A DNA stretch of 64,000 nucleotides. Origin: Gordonia sp. 'Campus'. GTDB lineage: Bacteria > Actinomycetota > Actinomycetes > Mycobacteriales > Mycobacteriaceae. The stretch lies in the NCBI RefSeq assembly GCF_022206305.1, contig NZ_JAKOIW010000004.1, positions 148,188-212,187 on the forward strand, in the 5' to 3' direction. Of the stretch, positions 9,391 to 18,598 are shown one piece after another. Below the pieces are notes generated by a model. It was not told where the DNA came from. It searched no databases and saw only the letters and a list, made by a program, of their open reading frames with translations. The translations under genes and the position numbers were made by a program. Numbering within the stretch: position 1 is the stretch's first letter; every line of letters begins with the position of its first letter.

Positions 9391-9888
9391 ATGGGAGTCA
9401 ATCAACGCAACCAGATCGTCATGTCCGAGGCCGAGATCGCCGAGTTCGTCAGCCGCAGCCGGACGGCCACCCTCGCCACCACCGGCCCGGATGGGAGCAT
9501 CCACCTCGTCGCGATGTGGTACGGCGTCATCGATGGCGAGATCTGGTTCGAGACCAAGGCCAAGTCACAGAAGGCCGTCAACCTCCGGCGCAACAGCCGC
9601 TGCTCGGTCATGATCGAGGACGGCGACACCTACGACACGCTTCGCGGCGTGACCTTCGAGGGCACCGCGGAGATCCTGGACGATGCGGACTCATGCCTGA
9701 AGGTCGGCATCAGCGTCTGGGAGCGCTACACGGCCCCCTACACCGAGGAGTCGCGTCCATTCGTCGAGCAGATGATGAACAAGCGCGTAGCCGTCCGGGT
9801 CGTGGCGTCCCGCACGCGGTCCTGGGACCATCGCAAGCTCGGCATCCCGGAGATGCCGGCGTCCGGGAGCACCGCCGAGTTCCTGTGA
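9391..9888 (+). CDS. PPOX/F420-type flavin-split-barrel protein
   Basis: 165 residues with the split-barrel fold of pyridoxamine-phosphate-oxidase-like and F420-binding proteins. Recognisable segments are SRTATLATTGPDG, MWYGVIDGEIWFETKAK and the C-terminal RRTRSWDHRKLG-like end (here ASRTRSWDHRKLG). It corresponds to Rv2991 by position and look. Mycobacterial relatives bind F420 and reduce diverse substrates; the natural substrate is unknown. ATG 9391 has GGAG three bases upstream, and also TAGCGT seven bases upstream, so initiation could be leaderless or conventional. Confidence 0.82.
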   Translation: MGVNQRNQIVMSEAEIAEFVSRSRTATLATTGPDGSIHLVAMWYGVIDGEIWFETKAKSQKAVNLRRNSRCSVMIEDGDTYDTLRGVTFEGTAEILDDADSCLKVGISVWERYTAPYTEESRPFVEQMMNKRVAVRVVASRTRSWDHRKLGIPEMPASGSTAEFL

Positions 9889-9948
9889 CCGACACGTCCA
9901 TGTGACCGGGATGTCGATGTGACACCGAAGTGATTGCGGCACAAACGA

Positions 9949-9985
9949 AAACACCCTCCCCCTGCTGTGCAGAGGGAGGGTGTTT
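9949..9985. terminator. terminator between PPOX gene and tRNA pair
   Basis: Perfect 12-base-pair stem, arm AAACACCCTCCC (9949-9960) with 9974-9985, around a 13-base loop. For the + strand it ends in a short U run (GTTT); for the - strand it follows the tRNA-Glu gene by four bases. It can stop transcription from both sides. Confidence 0.85.
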
Positions 9986-9989
9986 CTCG

Positions 9990-10062
9990 TAGCCCCGACG
10001 GGATTCGAACCCGCGCTACCGCCTTGAGAGGGCGGCGTCCTAGGCCGCTAGACGACGGGGCC
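9990..10062 (-). tRNA. tRNA-Glu (CUC)
   Basis: 73-base cloverleaf. The acceptor stem pairs GGCCCCG with CGGGGCT (one G-U). The D arm carries the invariant A14 and GG, the anticodon stem is CCGCC/GGCGG, and the loop is CTCTCAA, giving anticodon CUC at 10026-10028. The T arm contains GTTCGAATC. The discriminator base is A and CCA is not encoded. It follows tRNA-Gln by 54 bases on the same strand and is probably processed from one transcript. Confidence 0.96.
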
Positions 10063-10116
10063 CTGGGAACTTCCGGCGATCAAGACCTTAGCACGATCTC
10101 GATCTCTTTCTGTCCG

Positions 10117-10188
10117 CTGGGGTACCAGGACTCGAACCTAGAATGGCGGTACCAGAAACCGCTGTGTTGCCAATTACACCATACCCCA
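10117..10188 (-). tRNA. tRNA-Gln (CUG)
   Basis: 72-base cloverleaf with acceptor TGGGGTA/TACCCCA, D arm GGTGTAATTGGC, anticodon stem GCGGT/ACCGC with loop TTCTGGT (anticodon CUG at 10153-10155), and T arm with GTTCGAGTC. CCA is not encoded. The U1-A72 acceptor pair is the usual one for glutamine tRNAs charged through the GatCAB route. It lies just downstream of gltX, whose enzyme is expected to misacylate it with glutamate. Confidence 0.96.
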
Positions 10189-10227
10189 CTGGCTTGGTTT
10201 TCCTTGCGGAAAACTGCCGAGAAAGAG

Positions 10228-10256
10228 AGTATCAAAGGGTAACCGGAAGTCCACAA
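10228..10256 (-). promoter_or_regulatory. promoter of the tRNA-Gln/tRNA-Glu unit
   Basis: On the minus strand a TTGTGG (-35, 10251-10256) and GATACT (-10, 10228-10233) are separated by 17 bases, close to the housekeeping sigma consensus. The predicted start, near 10221, is about 33 bases before the tRNA-Gln gene. The promoter fits tightly after the gltX stop codon. Confidence 0.75.
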
Positions 10257-10265
10257 ACGTGCAGC

Positions 10266-11753
10266 TCAGGACTGGTTTTCGGCCGCGATACCGCGGGCGG
10301 CGCCCAGTCGCGCGAGCGTCTTGTCGCGGCCCAGGATCTCCATCGATTCGAACAGCGGCGGACTGATCTGCGATCCCGTCACGGCGACGCGTACCGGACC
10401 GAACGCCTTACGCGGTTTGAGCCCCAGATCGTCCACCAGGGCGGCGTTCAGCGCGTCCTGCAGTGCGGCCGTGGTGAAGGAGTCGAGGGCCTCGACGGCC
10501 GCGATGGTCGCGTCGAGCACCGGCACCGCGTCCGCGCCCAGGTTCTTGCTCGCCGCCTTCTCGTCGATCGCGAAGTCCTCGTCGGCGACATAGACGAACG
10601 CGATCAGGTCCCACGCGTCGCCGAGGACCTGGATGCGCGTCTGTACCAGCTCTGCCAGAGCAGCGAAGGTCCCGTCGTCGGCAGTGTCGGCGAGCTTGCC
10701 CTGCGTAACGAGGTACGACTTCAGTCGCGCGGTGAAGTCACCGAGCTCCAGGCGTCGGATGTGCTCGGCGTTGATGGCGTCGGCCTTCTTCTGGTCGAAC
10801 CGCGCGGGATTGGAATTGACCTGTCGCACATCGAAAGCCGCGATCATCTCGTCGAGGCTGAACACGTCGACATCGCTCTTGTAACCCCAGCCGAGCAGCG
10901 CGAGGTAGTTGAGCAGTCCCTCTGGGATGAAGCCGCGGTCCCGGTGATGGAAGAGGTTGGATTGCGGGTCGCGCTTCGACAGCTTCTTGTTGCCCTCCCC
11001 CATCACGAACGGGAGATGACCGAAGGCAGGCACCGCGTCGGCGACGCCGATGCGGATGAGCGCGTCGTACAGCGCGAGCTGGCGCGGGGTCGAGGAGAAG
11101 AGATCCTCCCCACGCAGTACGTGGGTGATCTTCATCATGGCGTCGTCGACGGGGTTGACCAGCGTGTAGAGCGGATCGCCCGAGGCTCGCGTTAGGGCGA
11201 AGTCGGGAACGGTGCCCGCCTTGATGGTCGTCTCACCGCGGACGAGGTCGTTCCATGTGATGTCGGTGTCCGGCATACGCAGTCGGACAACGGGTTTACG
11301 GCCCTCTGCCACGTAGGCGGCGCGCTGCTCGGGGGTGAGGTCACGATCGAAGTTGTCGTAGCCGAGTTTCGGGTCGCGCCCGGCGGCGCGGTGACGGGCC
11401 TCGACCTCCTCCGGGGTGGAGAAGGCCTCGTAGGCCTCCCCCGCCTCGAGCAACCGGGCGACGACGTCGGCGTGGAGGTCCCGCCGCTGCGACTGGCGGT
11501 AGGGCCCGTAGGGTCCACCGACCTCGGGTCCCTCGTCCCAGTCCAACCCGAGCCAGCGCAGGGCGTCGAGGATGGCCGCATACGACTCCTCGCTGTCGCG
11601 CGCGGCGTCAGTGTCCTCGATGCGGAAGACGAATGTGCCACCGTCGTGACGGGCCTGGGCGAAGTTGAAGAGCGCGGTCCGCACGAGTCCCACGTGCGGC
11701 GTCCCCGTCGGAGACGGACAGAATCGGACGCGCACACCCTCAGTACTGGTCAT
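10266..11753 (-). CDS. gltX: glutamyl-tRNA synthetase (probably non-discriminating)
   Basis: Class I aminoacyl-tRNA synthetase of 495 residues. The HIGH-type signature is HVGL at residues 20-23 within [12 protein letters not shown], and the KMSKS-type loop is KKLSKR (256-261). It charges tRNA-Glu and, because GatA, GatB and GatC are encoded in this same window, very likely also tRNA-Gln with glutamate for later amidation. ATG 11753 follows TACCCT by seven bases and has no strong ribosome-binding site. The two cognate tRNA genes lie immediately downstream. Confidence 0.95.
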   Translation of the reverse strand: MTSTEGVRVRFCPSPTGTPHVGLVRTALFNFAQARHDGGTFVFRIEDTDAARDSEESYAAILDALRWLGLDWDEGPEVGGPYGPYRQSQRRDLHADVVARLLEAGEAYEAFSTPEEVEARHRAAGRDPKLGYDNFDRDLTPEQRAAYVAEGRKPVVRLRMPDTDITWNDLVRGETTIKAGTVPDFALTRASGDPLYTLVNPVDDAMMKITHVLRGEDLFSSTPRQLALYDALIRIGVADAVPAFGHLPFVMGEGNKKLSKRDPQSNLFHHRDRGFIPEGLLNYLALLGWGYKSDVDVFSLDEMIAAFDVRQVNSNPARFDQKKADAINAEHIRRLELGDFTARLKSYLVTQGKLADTADDGTFAALAELVQTRIQVLGDAWDLIAFVYVADEDFAIDEKAASKNLGADAVPVLDATIAAVEALDSFTTAALQDALNAALVDDLGLKPRKAFGPVRVAVTGSQISPPLFESMEILGRDKTLARLGAARGIAAENQS

Positions 11754-11834
11754 GAGGCTCAGGGTATCGAAGCCGCCACGAGCTCCGCTCCGTCGGTCGC
11801 GACGGTACGCCCGACACGCCCGACACGCCCGATC

Positions 11835-12659
11835 TCAGCCCCGGTGACGCTCGCAGAAGTCGACGAGCACCCGGTTCACCTCGGCCGGTTGCTCGAGATA
11901 GCCGAAATGTCCGGCCCGCTCGATCTCGATGTACTGCGCGCCCGGAATGGCCTCGGCGACTTCGCGCGCCAACTTCGCGGGCAGGGTCCGGTCGTCGGCG
12001 AATCCGACGACCAGGGCGGGCCGGGTGATACCGCGATAGGCGGCGAGCCGGTTGGATTCCTTGTTGTGCAGTTCGAGCTGCGCGCGGACACCCGGGGTGA
12101 TGGTCTGCGGGGAGAACCCGATGATGTCGAGCCAGTCGCGTGCGGTGCGGTCGTCGTCGAGGGTGTGCGGCGACAGGTTCAGATGCGCGGTGATCGCGGC
12201 CTCGTACTCGGGCGGCAACGTGATCTTGTTGTCGTACAGCGCCCGCTCTCCGGCCGAGATCGCTTCCTGCAGTGGGGTGTTGCGACCATAGGTCGCGACC
12301 ATCACCGCCGCCTTCACCACGTCGGGCCGCGCCAACGCCAACTCCTGGGTGATCCGGGCGCCGAGCGAGGTACCGATCACGATCGCCGGGCCGCGACCCA
12401 GGTGCTCGATCAGGGCGGCGGTATCGGCGACCATGTCGTCGAGCGTGAAGCCCTCGGCACACTCCGACGACGGGGCGACACCACGGTTGTCGAAGGTCAC
12501 GACGGTGAAGCCGGCCTTCACCAGGGCCGGTTCCTGGTGGGCCTTCCACACCCGTCCCGGACTTCCGGTCCCCATCACCATGACCACCAGCGGGCCGGAT
12601 CCGGCGACGCTGTAGGAGATGTCGATGCCGTTGACCCGTGCTGTGCTCGGAGCTGTCAC
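11835..12659 (-). CDS. alpha/beta hydrolase
   Basis: 274 residues with the full catalytic set of the fold: nucleophile in GTSLGA (S98), acid in FADDRTL (D222 or D223) and histidine in GHFGYL (H251). The oxyanion region lies near GTGSPGRVW. GTG 12659 is chosen because it overlaps the stop of the upstream FAH-family gene (GTGA), indicating translational coupling. The pairing of an FAH-type C-C bond hydrolase/isomerase with an alpha/beta hydrolase suggests a shared catabolic step, possibly on ring-cleavage or keto-acid products, but the substrate cannot be read from the sequence. Confidence 0.85.
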   Translation of the reverse strand: MTAPSTARVNGIDISYSVAGSGPLVVMVMGTGSPGRVWKAHQEPALVKAGFTVVTFDNRGVAPSSECAEGFTLDDMVADTAALIEHLGRGPAIVIGTSLGARITQELALARPDVVKAAVMVATYGRNTPLQEAISAGERALYDNKITLPPEYEAAITAHLNLSPHTLDDDRTARDWLDIIGFSPQTITPGVRAQLELHNKESNRLAAYRGITRPALVVGFADDRTLPAKLAREVAEAIPGAQYIEIERAGHFGYLEQPAEVNRVLVDFCERHRG

Positions 12660-13426
12660 TTGTCCACCACCGGATTGGAGAGAGTGCCGATACCGTCGAC
12701 CGTCACCGACACGCGTTGACCGGCGACCATGGGCCCCACCCCTTCCGGGGTGCCCGTCAGGATGACGTCGCCCGGCAGCAACGTCATCACGCGGGAGATC
12801 CATTCGATGATCTCCCCGACGTCGTGCAGCATCAGCGACGTACGGGTGCGTTGCTTGACCTCACCGTCGAGCTCGGTCACGAGTTCGACATCGGAGGGAT
12901 CGAAGGTCGTCTCGATCCAGGGGCCCAGGGGGCAGAACGTGTCGTAGCTCTTGCCCCGTGTCCATTGACCGTCCGCCTGCTGGTGGTCTCGCGCGGTCAC
13001 ATCGTTGGCGACCGTGTAACCGAGGATGACGTCCTTGGCCTGTGCCGCGGACACGTCCTTGCAGGGTCGTCCGATGACCACCGCCAGCTCGCCCTCGTAG
13101 TCGACTCGTTGCGACGACGGAGGCCGCACGATCGGGATCTCGGGTCCGACGATCGAGGTGTTGGGCTTGAGGAAGATCACCGGATCGGCGGGCGCCTCGC
13201 CGCCCATCTCGGCCGCGTGGGCGGCGTAGTTCTTGCCGATACAGATCACCTTGCTGGCCAGAATGGGCGCCAGCACCCGTACATCGGCCAGTTTCCAGGA
13301 TCGGCCGGTGAACGTCGGGGTGCCGAACGGATGCTCGGCGATCTCCTTGACGACGGTGTCGTCACCATCCCCCTCGACGGACACGAAGGCCACTCCGTCG
13401 GGACTCGCAATTCGACCTAAGCGCAT
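12656..13426 (-). CDS. fumarylacetoacetate hydrolase-family protein
   Basis: 256 residues, matching Rv2993c by position. The FAH fold is clear: ICIGKNYAAH near residue 62, the metal-binding acids in DYEGELAVV (E111, E113) and NDVTARD (D142), and the terminal TGTPEGVGP loop. Family members include 2-hydroxyhepta-2,4-diene-1,7-dioate isomerases, acylpyruvate hydrolases and oxaloacetate decarboxylases; short stand-alone members like this one are often the last two, so the old isomerase name should not be assumed. TAGGGT lies seven bases before ATG 13426. First gene of a two-gene operon. Confidence 0.88.
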   Translation of the reverse strand: MRLGRIASPDGVAFVSVEGDGDDTVVKEIAEHPFGTPTFTGRSWKLADVRVLAPILASKVICIGKNYAAHAAEMGGEAPADPVIFLKPNTSIVGPEIPIVRPPSSQRVDYEGELAVVIGRPCKDVSAAQAKDVILGYTVANDVTARDHQQADGQWTRGKSYDTFCPLGPWIETTFDPSDVELVTELDGEVKQRTRTSLMLHDVGEIIEWISRVMTLLPGDVILTGTPEGVGPMVAGQRVSVTVDGIGTLSNPVVDK

Positions 13427-13577
13427 GTTCCAAACCCTAGCGCACGGCCGATCTCACCCGTTGGGAGCCGAGTTGGCCGGACGCCTCGGCGGTTTTAGAA
13501 TGTGGAAGAATCGTTTCACATATTGAGACCCGCCCGATCTGCGCCGTATTGCGCTGAGAGCCGAGAAGGGAGCATTC

Positions 13578-14807
13578 ATGGATGCCGTCGACGACATCTC
13601 CACCGCCAGAAGGTGGCTCATCCTCGGCTGCTCGCTCCTCGCCGCACTCACGACGACCTCGGTGGTCAGCGGTGTCGCGTACCTGATCCCGTCGCTGCAC
13701 ACCGACGCCGGGCTGACACTGACCCAGGCATCGACCCTGGCCGCCGTCCCGACGGTCGGATTGATGGCCGCGACGTTCCCCTGGGGAATCCTGTTGGACC
13801 GCTACGGCGAACGTCGCATCCTGCTGGTGTCGCTGACGATCACGCTCGCCGGAGCCGGCGCCGCCGCGGTCGCGGCATCCGTCGCCGCGTCGTATGTCGT
13901 GGTCGGTGGCGCACTTCTGATCGGCGGGCTGGGTTCCGGTGCGGCCAACGGGGCCAGCGGACGGATTGTCGTGGGCTGGTTCCCGGCTCATCAGCGCGGC
14001 ACCGCGATGGGAATCCGACAGATGGCCCAACCCCTGGGCATCGGCGTCTGCGCGCTCACCATGCCGGTGGTCGCGGCGAGCCACGGACCTGCTGCGGCAC
14101 TGGCGATCCCGGCCGTCGTGACCGCGGCCGGACTCGTCGCGGTGATCGTCGGCATCACCGACCCGCCGCGCCGGGGGGCCGCCGAACGGATCGGCGAGAC
14201 CGTCGCGCCACGCCCTAATCCCTACCGCGGCAACTCATTCCTGGCCCGTGTCCACCTCGTCAGCATGCTCCTGGTGATCCCCCAGTCCATGCTCTGGACC
14301 TTCGTGCCCACCTGGCTCATCGTGGCGCACGGATGGTCCCCGGCCGGTGCGGGACTGTTGATCACCGTCACTCAGGTGACCGGCGCGCTGGGCCGCATCG
14401 TCGCGGGACGCTGGTCGGATGCCTGGATGTCGAGGATGCGACCGATCCGGATCATCGCCGTGGCCGGCGTGGCCTCGATGTTCGCTCTCGCACTTGCCGA
14501 TTGGCTGGACAGCCCGTGGGCGCCGGCCCTGATGGCGGTCGCGACGGTGATCTCGGTCGCCGACAACGGGCTGGCGTTCACGGCGATCGCCGAGTTCGTG
14601 GGACCCGATTGGAGCGGGCGTGGCCTCGCCGTACAGAACACCGGGCAGCACCTGGTGGTCGCCGCCACCACGCCGCTGCTGGGCGCGCTCATCGCCGCCG
14701 TGGGGTTCCCCCTGGCGTTCGCCGTCACCGCACTCGCTCCCCTCGCAGCCGCGCCGTTCGTGCCCCGCGACCGGGCGCGGGAACCCGGCGAGTTGATGGA
14801 CGCCTGA
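13578..14807 (+). CDS. MFS transporter
   Basis: 409 residues with about twelve hydrophobic segments and the MFS loop-2/3 signature GILLDRYGERR near residue 75, repeated in weaker form as GRIVAGRWSD in the second half. It corresponds to Rv2994 by position. A good ribosome-binding site (AAGGGAG) lies seven bases before ATG 13578. Cargo is unknown; the separation from any catabolic gene on its strand argues for a stand-alone exporter. It converges on leuB through a long hairpin. Confidence 0.85.
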   Translation: MDAVDDISTARRWLILGCSLLAALTTTSVVSGVAYLIPSLHTDAGLTLTQASTLAAVPTVGLMAATFPWGILLDRYGERRILLVSLTITLAGAGAAAVAASVAASYVVVGGALLIGGLGSGAANGASGRIVVGWFPAHQRGTAMGIRQMAQPLGIGVCALTMPVVAASHGPAAALAIPAVVTAAGLVAVIVGITDPPRRGAAERIGETVAPRPNPYRGNSFLARVHLVSMLLVIPQSMLWTFVPTWLIVAHGWSPAGAGLLITVTQVTGALGRIVAGRWSDAWMSRMRPIRIIAVAGVASMFALALADWLDSPWAPALMAVATVISVADNGLAFTAIAEFVGPDWSGRGLAVQNTGQHLVVAATTPLLGALIAAVGFPLAFAVTALAPLAAAPFVPRDRAREPGELMDA

Positions 14808-14817
14808 ATCCACCGCG

Positions 14818-14860
14818 AATGGACAGACCCGCCAGCGGATCGGTGGCGGGTCTGTCCATT
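14818..14860. terminator. bidirectional terminator, MFS gene / leuB
   Basis: Perfect 17-base-pair stem (14818-14834 with 14844-14860) around a nine-base loop, with AAT/ATT at the stem base. It lies ten bases after the MFS stop and 41 bases after the leuB stop on the other strand. Confidence 0.9.
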
Positions 14861-14901
14861 GATTGTGCTGTTGCCTGCCGCGAGGCGGTCTCGGGTTCGG
14901 A

Positions 14902-15909
14902 CTACAGACGCTCGCGGATGCGCGTGCCGATCTCCGAGGTGCTGAACGTTCCGTCCCGCTCGGCGAGATCCTCGGCGACCGCCTTCTCGATGCGCGCGGC
15001 GGCCTCGGTGTCGCCGAGATGCTCGAGCAGAAGTGCGGTCGACAGGATCGCGGCCGTGGGGTCGGCCTTGCCCTGCCCGGCGATGTCGGGTGCGGAGCCG
15101 TGGACGGGCTCGAACATCGACGGATTGGCACCGGTGGCATCGATGTTGCCCGACGCGGCCAGCCCGATGCCTCCGCTCACCGCGGCCGCGATGTCGGTGA
15201 TGATGTCGCCGAACAGGTTGTCGGTGACGATGACGTCGAAGCGGCCCGGGTCGGTGACCAGGTAGATCGTCGCCGCGTCCACGTGGCAGTAATCGGTGGC
15301 GACGTCGGGGAATTCGGCGCCGATCTCCGCGACGGCCCGGCTCCACATCGAGCCGGCGAACGTCAGGACGTTGGTCTTGTGGACCAGCGTCAACTTCTTG
15401 CGACGCTGCTGGGCGCGATGAAAGGCGTTGCGCACCACGCGTTCCACGCCGAAACGGGTGTTGACGCTGACCTCGGTGGCGACCTCGTGGGGCGTACCGA
15501 CGCGGATCGCGCCACCGTTACCCGTGTACGGGCCCTCGGTCCCCTCGCGCACCACGACGAAATCGATGTCGGGATCGCCGGCGAGCGGCGAGGAGACACC
15601 GGGAAAACGACGCGACGGGCGCAGGTTGACGTGATGGTCGAGAGCGAAACGCATCGTGAGCAGCAGGCCGCGCTCGAGAACACCCGAGGGCACCGACGGA
15701 TCGCCGATCGCTCCCAACAGGATTGCGTCGTGGCGTCGGAGCGACTCGAGGTCGTCCTCGGTGAGGAGCTCACCGTTGCGGTGATAACGACGAGCTCCCA
15801 GGTCGAATTCGGTGGTGCTCACCGACGGGACGACGGCGTCGAGGACTTGCAGCGCCTCCCCGATGACCTCGGGACCGATGCCGTCGCCGGCGATGACAGC
15901 GAGCTTCAT
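14902..15909 (-). CDS. leuB: 3-isopropylmalate dehydrogenase
   Basis: 335 residues, compact actinobacterial form. It oxidatively decarboxylates 3-isopropylmalate to 2-ketoisocaproate with NAD+. It begins [15 protein letters not shown]; substrate arginines lie in [10 protein letters not shown], the metal/substrate acids in [12 protein letters not shown], and the NAD loop in [12 protein letters not shown]. Its ATG overlaps the serA stop as ATGA, so leucine and serine synthesis are translationally coupled here. The operon ends at the hairpin 14818-14860. Confidence 0.96.
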   Translation of the reverse strand: MKLAVIAGDGIGPEVIGEALQVLDAVVPSVSTTEFDLGARRYHRNGELLTEDDLESLRRHDAILLGAIGDPSVPSGVLERGLLLTMRFALDHHVNLRPSRRFPGVSSPLAGDPDIDFVVVREGTEGPYTGNGGAIRVGTPHEVATEVSVNTRFGVERVVRNAFHRAQQRRKKLTLVHKTNVLTFAGSMWSRAVAEIGAEFPDVATDYCHVDAATIYLVTDPGRFDVIVTDNLFGDIITDIAAAVSGGIGLAASGNIDATGANPSMFEPVHGSAPDIAGQGKADPTAAILSTALLLEHLGDTEAAARIEKAVAEDLAERDGTFSTSEIGTRIRERL

Positions 15910-17507
15910 GCGAGGTCGACCTGTTCGATCAGGGTCGCGCTCACGGCCTCGCCGATCGCCGCGACGGTCTCGTCGTCGAGCACGCTGCTCACGCGCAGCA
16001 TCATGGTGGCGCCGCCGCCCTCGGCGTCCTGCGACAGACCGGCCGCGAGGATGTCGATACCGGCGTTGCCCAGCAGGGTTCCGATCCGGCCGAGCGAACC
16101 GGGCTGGTCGGCGTAGCTGACGATGAGGTTGTGTCCCTCGGCGCGGAGGTCGAAGTTCCGGCCGTTGATGTTGACGATCTTCTCCACCAGGCGCGGACCC
16201 GACAGGGTGCCCGACACGTTGTGGGTCGATCCGTCGGCGAACACGGCCTTCACATCGACCACGCTGCGGTGGTTGGGACTCTCCGACGCGGTCGTGACCT
16301 CACTGGTGACGCCGCGGCCCTCCGCGACAGCCGGTGCGTTGACGAAGGTGACCGGCTCGTCGAGCACGGCCGAGAACAGACCGCGCAGGGCCGAGAGGCC
16401 CAGCACCTCGACGTTGTTGGCAGCCAGCTCACCGCGGACGTCGACGACGAGCGAGGTCGGCGGCTCCTTGCTGATCGCACCGAGCAGGACGCCCGCCTTG
16501 CGCGCGACCTCGAGCCACGGCGCGACCTCTTCGTCGACGGCACCGCCGGTGATGTTGACGGCGTCCGGCACGAAGTGACCGGCCAGGGCCAGGCGGACGC
16601 TCTTCGCGACGTCGGTGCCGGCGCGATCCTGCGCTTCGCTCGTCGATGCGCCCAGGTGCGGGGTCACGACGACCTGCGGGAGGTCGAACAGCGGGGAGTC
16701 GGTGCACGGCTCGGTCGCGAAGACGTCGAGACCGGCGGCACGCACCTGCCCGGAGGAGATGGCATCCGCGAGTGCCTGCTCGTCGATGAGCCCACCGCGC
16801 GCGGCATTCACGATGACCACGCCCTTCTTGGTGCGGGCAAGCTGATCGGCACCGATGAGGCCCAGGGTTTCCGGGGTCTTCGGCAGGTGCACGGTGATGA
16901 AGTCGGCGCGCTCGAGGAGTTCGTCGAGCGAAACCAGCTCGATTCCCAGCTGGGCCGCGCGTGCAGGCGAGACGTAGGGGTCGTACGCGATGATGTGGGT
17001 CTCGAAGGCGGCCAGCCGTGCGGCCACGAGCTGGCCGATGCGACCGAGGCCGACGACGCCGACGGTCTTGTCGAAGATCTCCACACCGTTGAACGACGAA
17101 CGCTTCCAGGTCTTCTCGCGAAGGGTCGCGTCTGCGGCGGGGATCTGACGGGATGCCGACATCAGCAGCGCGATGGCGTGCTCGGCGGCCGTGTGGATGT
17201 TCGAGGTCGGCGCGTTGACGACCATGACTCCGCGTTCGGTCGCGGCGGGCACGTCGACGTTGTCGAGACCCACGCCGGCGCGCGCGATGATCTTCAGCTT
17301 CTTGCCCGCGTCGAGGACCTCGGCGTCGACGGTCGTCGCGGAGCGTACGAGGATGGCGTCGGCGTCGACGACCGCCTCGAGCAGCTTGGGACGATCCGGG
17401 CCGTCGACCCATCGCACCTCGACACCGTCACCGAGTGCTTCCACGGTGGACGGCGCCAGCTTGTCGGCGATGAGTACAACCGGGCGGCCAGCAGAGCTCA
17501 CAGTCAT
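15906..17507 (-). CDS. serA: D-3-phosphoglycerate dehydrogenase
   Basis: 533 residues, the long form with an extra intervening domain and a C-terminal ACT domain, as in M. tuberculosis. It oxidises 3-phosphoglycerate in the first step of serine synthesis. NAD loop GLGRIG at 153-158; catalytic R237, E266 and H284 (NAARGG, ATEP, PHLGAS). The ACT domain (about 455-533) starts [16 protein letters not shown] and is the expected serine-sensing site. I prefer ATG 17507; a GTG 30 bases upstream overlaps the likely -10 element GATAAT. First gene of serA-leuB. Confidence 0.95.
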   Translation of the reverse strand: MTVSSAGRPVVLIADKLAPSTVEALGDGVEVRWVDGPDRPKLLEAVVDADAILVRSATTVDAEVLDAGKKLKIIARAGVGLDNVDVPAATERGVMVVNAPTSNIHTAAEHAIALLMSASRQIPAADATLREKTWKRSSFNGVEIFDKTVGVVGLGRIGQLVAARLAAFETHIIAYDPYVSPARAAQLGIELVSLDELLERADFITVHLPKTPETLGLIGADQLARTKKGVVIVNAARGGLIDEQALADAISSGQVRAAGLDVFATEPCTDSPLFDLPQVVVTPHLGASTSEAQDRAGTDVAKSVRLALAGHFVPDAVNITGGAVDEEVAPWLEVARKAGVLLGAISKEPPTSLVVDVRGELAANNVEVLGLSALRGLFSAVLDEPVTFVNAPAVAEGRGVTSEVTTASESPNHRSVVDVKAVFADGSTHNVSGTLSGPRLVEKIVNINGRNFDLRAEGHNLIVSYADQPGSLGRIGTLLGNAGIDILAAGLSQDAEGGGATMMLRVSSVLDDETVAAIGEAVSATLIEQVDLA

Positions 17508-17529
17508 TTCTCCAGGTTCGGGGCGGGCG

Positions 17530-17535
17530 ATTATC
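17530..17535 (-). promoter_or_regulatory. -10 element of serA-leuB
   Basis: GATAAT, preceded by TG two bases before, is the best -10 match upstream of serA on the minus strand; a good -35 is not visible. The predicted start would leave a leader of about 16 bases containing GGAG just before ATG 17507. Confidence 0.5.
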
Positions 17536-17829
17536 ACCTACGACGGTGCGGAGCGCCGAAGACGACTCCGTACGACAGCTTAAAGGTGTGGTAGGTGGCG
17601 TCGAGCATGCGGTCTACCCCGAAACCGGAGGCTTGTCCGACGACCTGGGTAGAGTGTGATCGGCATTACGGTTCGACGGCACACCGGATCACAGAAGTGT
17701 TGCAAACCGACCGCGGGTCGATCCCGCCCGGACGTGGACGTCCCACCGGCCCGGTACGGTGTGCTTGCCGCCTGCTGCGATGTCCAGGCAGGCGTTTCGA
17801 TGCCTTGAAACCCGAGAAGTGGAGTGCGG
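17536..17829. other. intergenic region, serA / protease
   Basis: About 290 bases without a convincing gene. It holds the divergent promoters. A seven-base inverted repeat, TGTGATC at 17655-17661 and GATCACA at 17687-17693, has a 25-base spacer. That is too wide for a classical CRP site, and it could be a hairpin or an unrelated operator. TAGAGT at 17650-17655 could be a -10 for the protease, leaving a leader of about 170 bases. Confidence 0.4.
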
Positions 17830-18495
17830 ATGACGAAGAAGCTGACAGTGCTGTTGGCGGTTTTGGCTGCGACGGTGCTGGCCGGCTGGGGTGGGGGCGT
17901 CGCGGTCGCCGCGCCGGCGAAGATCTTCATCGGCGGCGGCTCGGGAATCCTGGTCCTCAAGGGTGGCAACTCGGCGGCAGCATGCACGCTGACCACGATC
18001 GGCCGGTCCAAGACCAACAAGCTGATCGGCGTGACCGCCGGACACTGCGGCAACCCGGGCCAGAAGGTGTACTCCGAGACCTTCCAGGACCGCGGTCAGG
18101 CCGGGACCATCACCTACTCCGCTCCCGATCTCGACATGGCGGTCATCGAGTTCGACGCGTCGCGCGTCGTGCCGCTGCGCACGGTGCGCGGTATCACGAT
18201 CCGCTCGGTTGACACCGCTCCTCTCGCCTTCCCGACCATCGCCTGCAAGGAAGGCCGGACCACCGGCAACACCTGCGGCATCGCCTGGTTCTCCGACGGC
18301 GACGTGCACGTGAGTCAGATGTGCGTGATCGAGGGAGACTCGGGCAGTCCCGTGGTCGTGGGTGACCGCCTGGTGGGCATGGTCAACGCCTACTACTTCC
18401 TCGGATGCCTCGGCCCCGAGACCGGCACCAACATCCAGCCGATCCTCAAGCGCATCGGGTCCCTCGACGCCTACAAGGGATTCCGCGTGGCCTGA
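17830..18495 (+). CDS. secreted trypsin-like serine protease
   Basis: 221 residues. A cleavable signal peptide (TKK start, hydrophobic run to about residue 24, AVAAPA near 25-30) precedes a chymotrypsin-fold domain. The catalytic triad is readable: VTAGHCG (H72), DLDMAVIEF (D102) and GDSGSPV (S171). Cysteines around His (C52, C73) and near the active serine fit the usual disulfides. The mature domain, under 200 residues, is short, like streptogrisin/alpha-lytic enzymes without a pro-region. ATG 17830 has GGAG five bases upstream. Nothing nearby indicates its target. Confidence 0.88.
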   Translation: MTKKLTVLLAVLAATVLAGWGGGVAVAAPAKIFIGGGSGILVLKGGNSAAACTLTTIGRSKTNKLIGVTAGHCGNPGQKVYSETFQDRGQAGTITYSAPDLDMAVIEFDASRVVPLRTVRGITIRSVDTAPLAFPTIACKEGRTTGNTCGIAWFSDGDVHVSQMCVIEGDSGSPVVVGDRLVGMVNAYYFLGCLGPETGTNIQPILKRIGSLDAYKGFRVA

Positions 18496-18508
18496 CCGAT
18501 CGCCACAG

Positions 18509-18554
18509 ACAAACGACGACGCCCCGGGTTCACACCCGGGGCGTCGTCGTTTGT
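18509..18554. terminator. terminator, protease / LacI regulator
   Basis: Perfect 21-base-pair stem (18509-18529 with 18534-18554) and a TCAC loop, among the longest hairpins in the window. The + strand ends in TTTGT. It separates the convergent protease and LacI genes. The following 40 bases contain GTCGTATGTGT twice, a short direct repeat of no clear role. Confidence 0.92.
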
Positions 18555-18598
18555 GTCGCCGTCGTATGTGTCGTCGTATGTGTTGCCGTCGTCTGGCC

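Noticed and set aside
17508..17537. GTG 17537 as serA start
   Set aside because: It overlaps the likely -10 element GATAAT and adds ten residues not seen in the family.
17655..17693. TGTGATC/GATCACA as a CRP/GlxR site
   Set aside because: The 25-base spacer is far from the 6-8 bases of CRP-type sites.
17595..18212. + strand frame overlapping the protease gene start
   Set aside because: Runs out of frame through the protease coding sequence and has no recognisable protein features.
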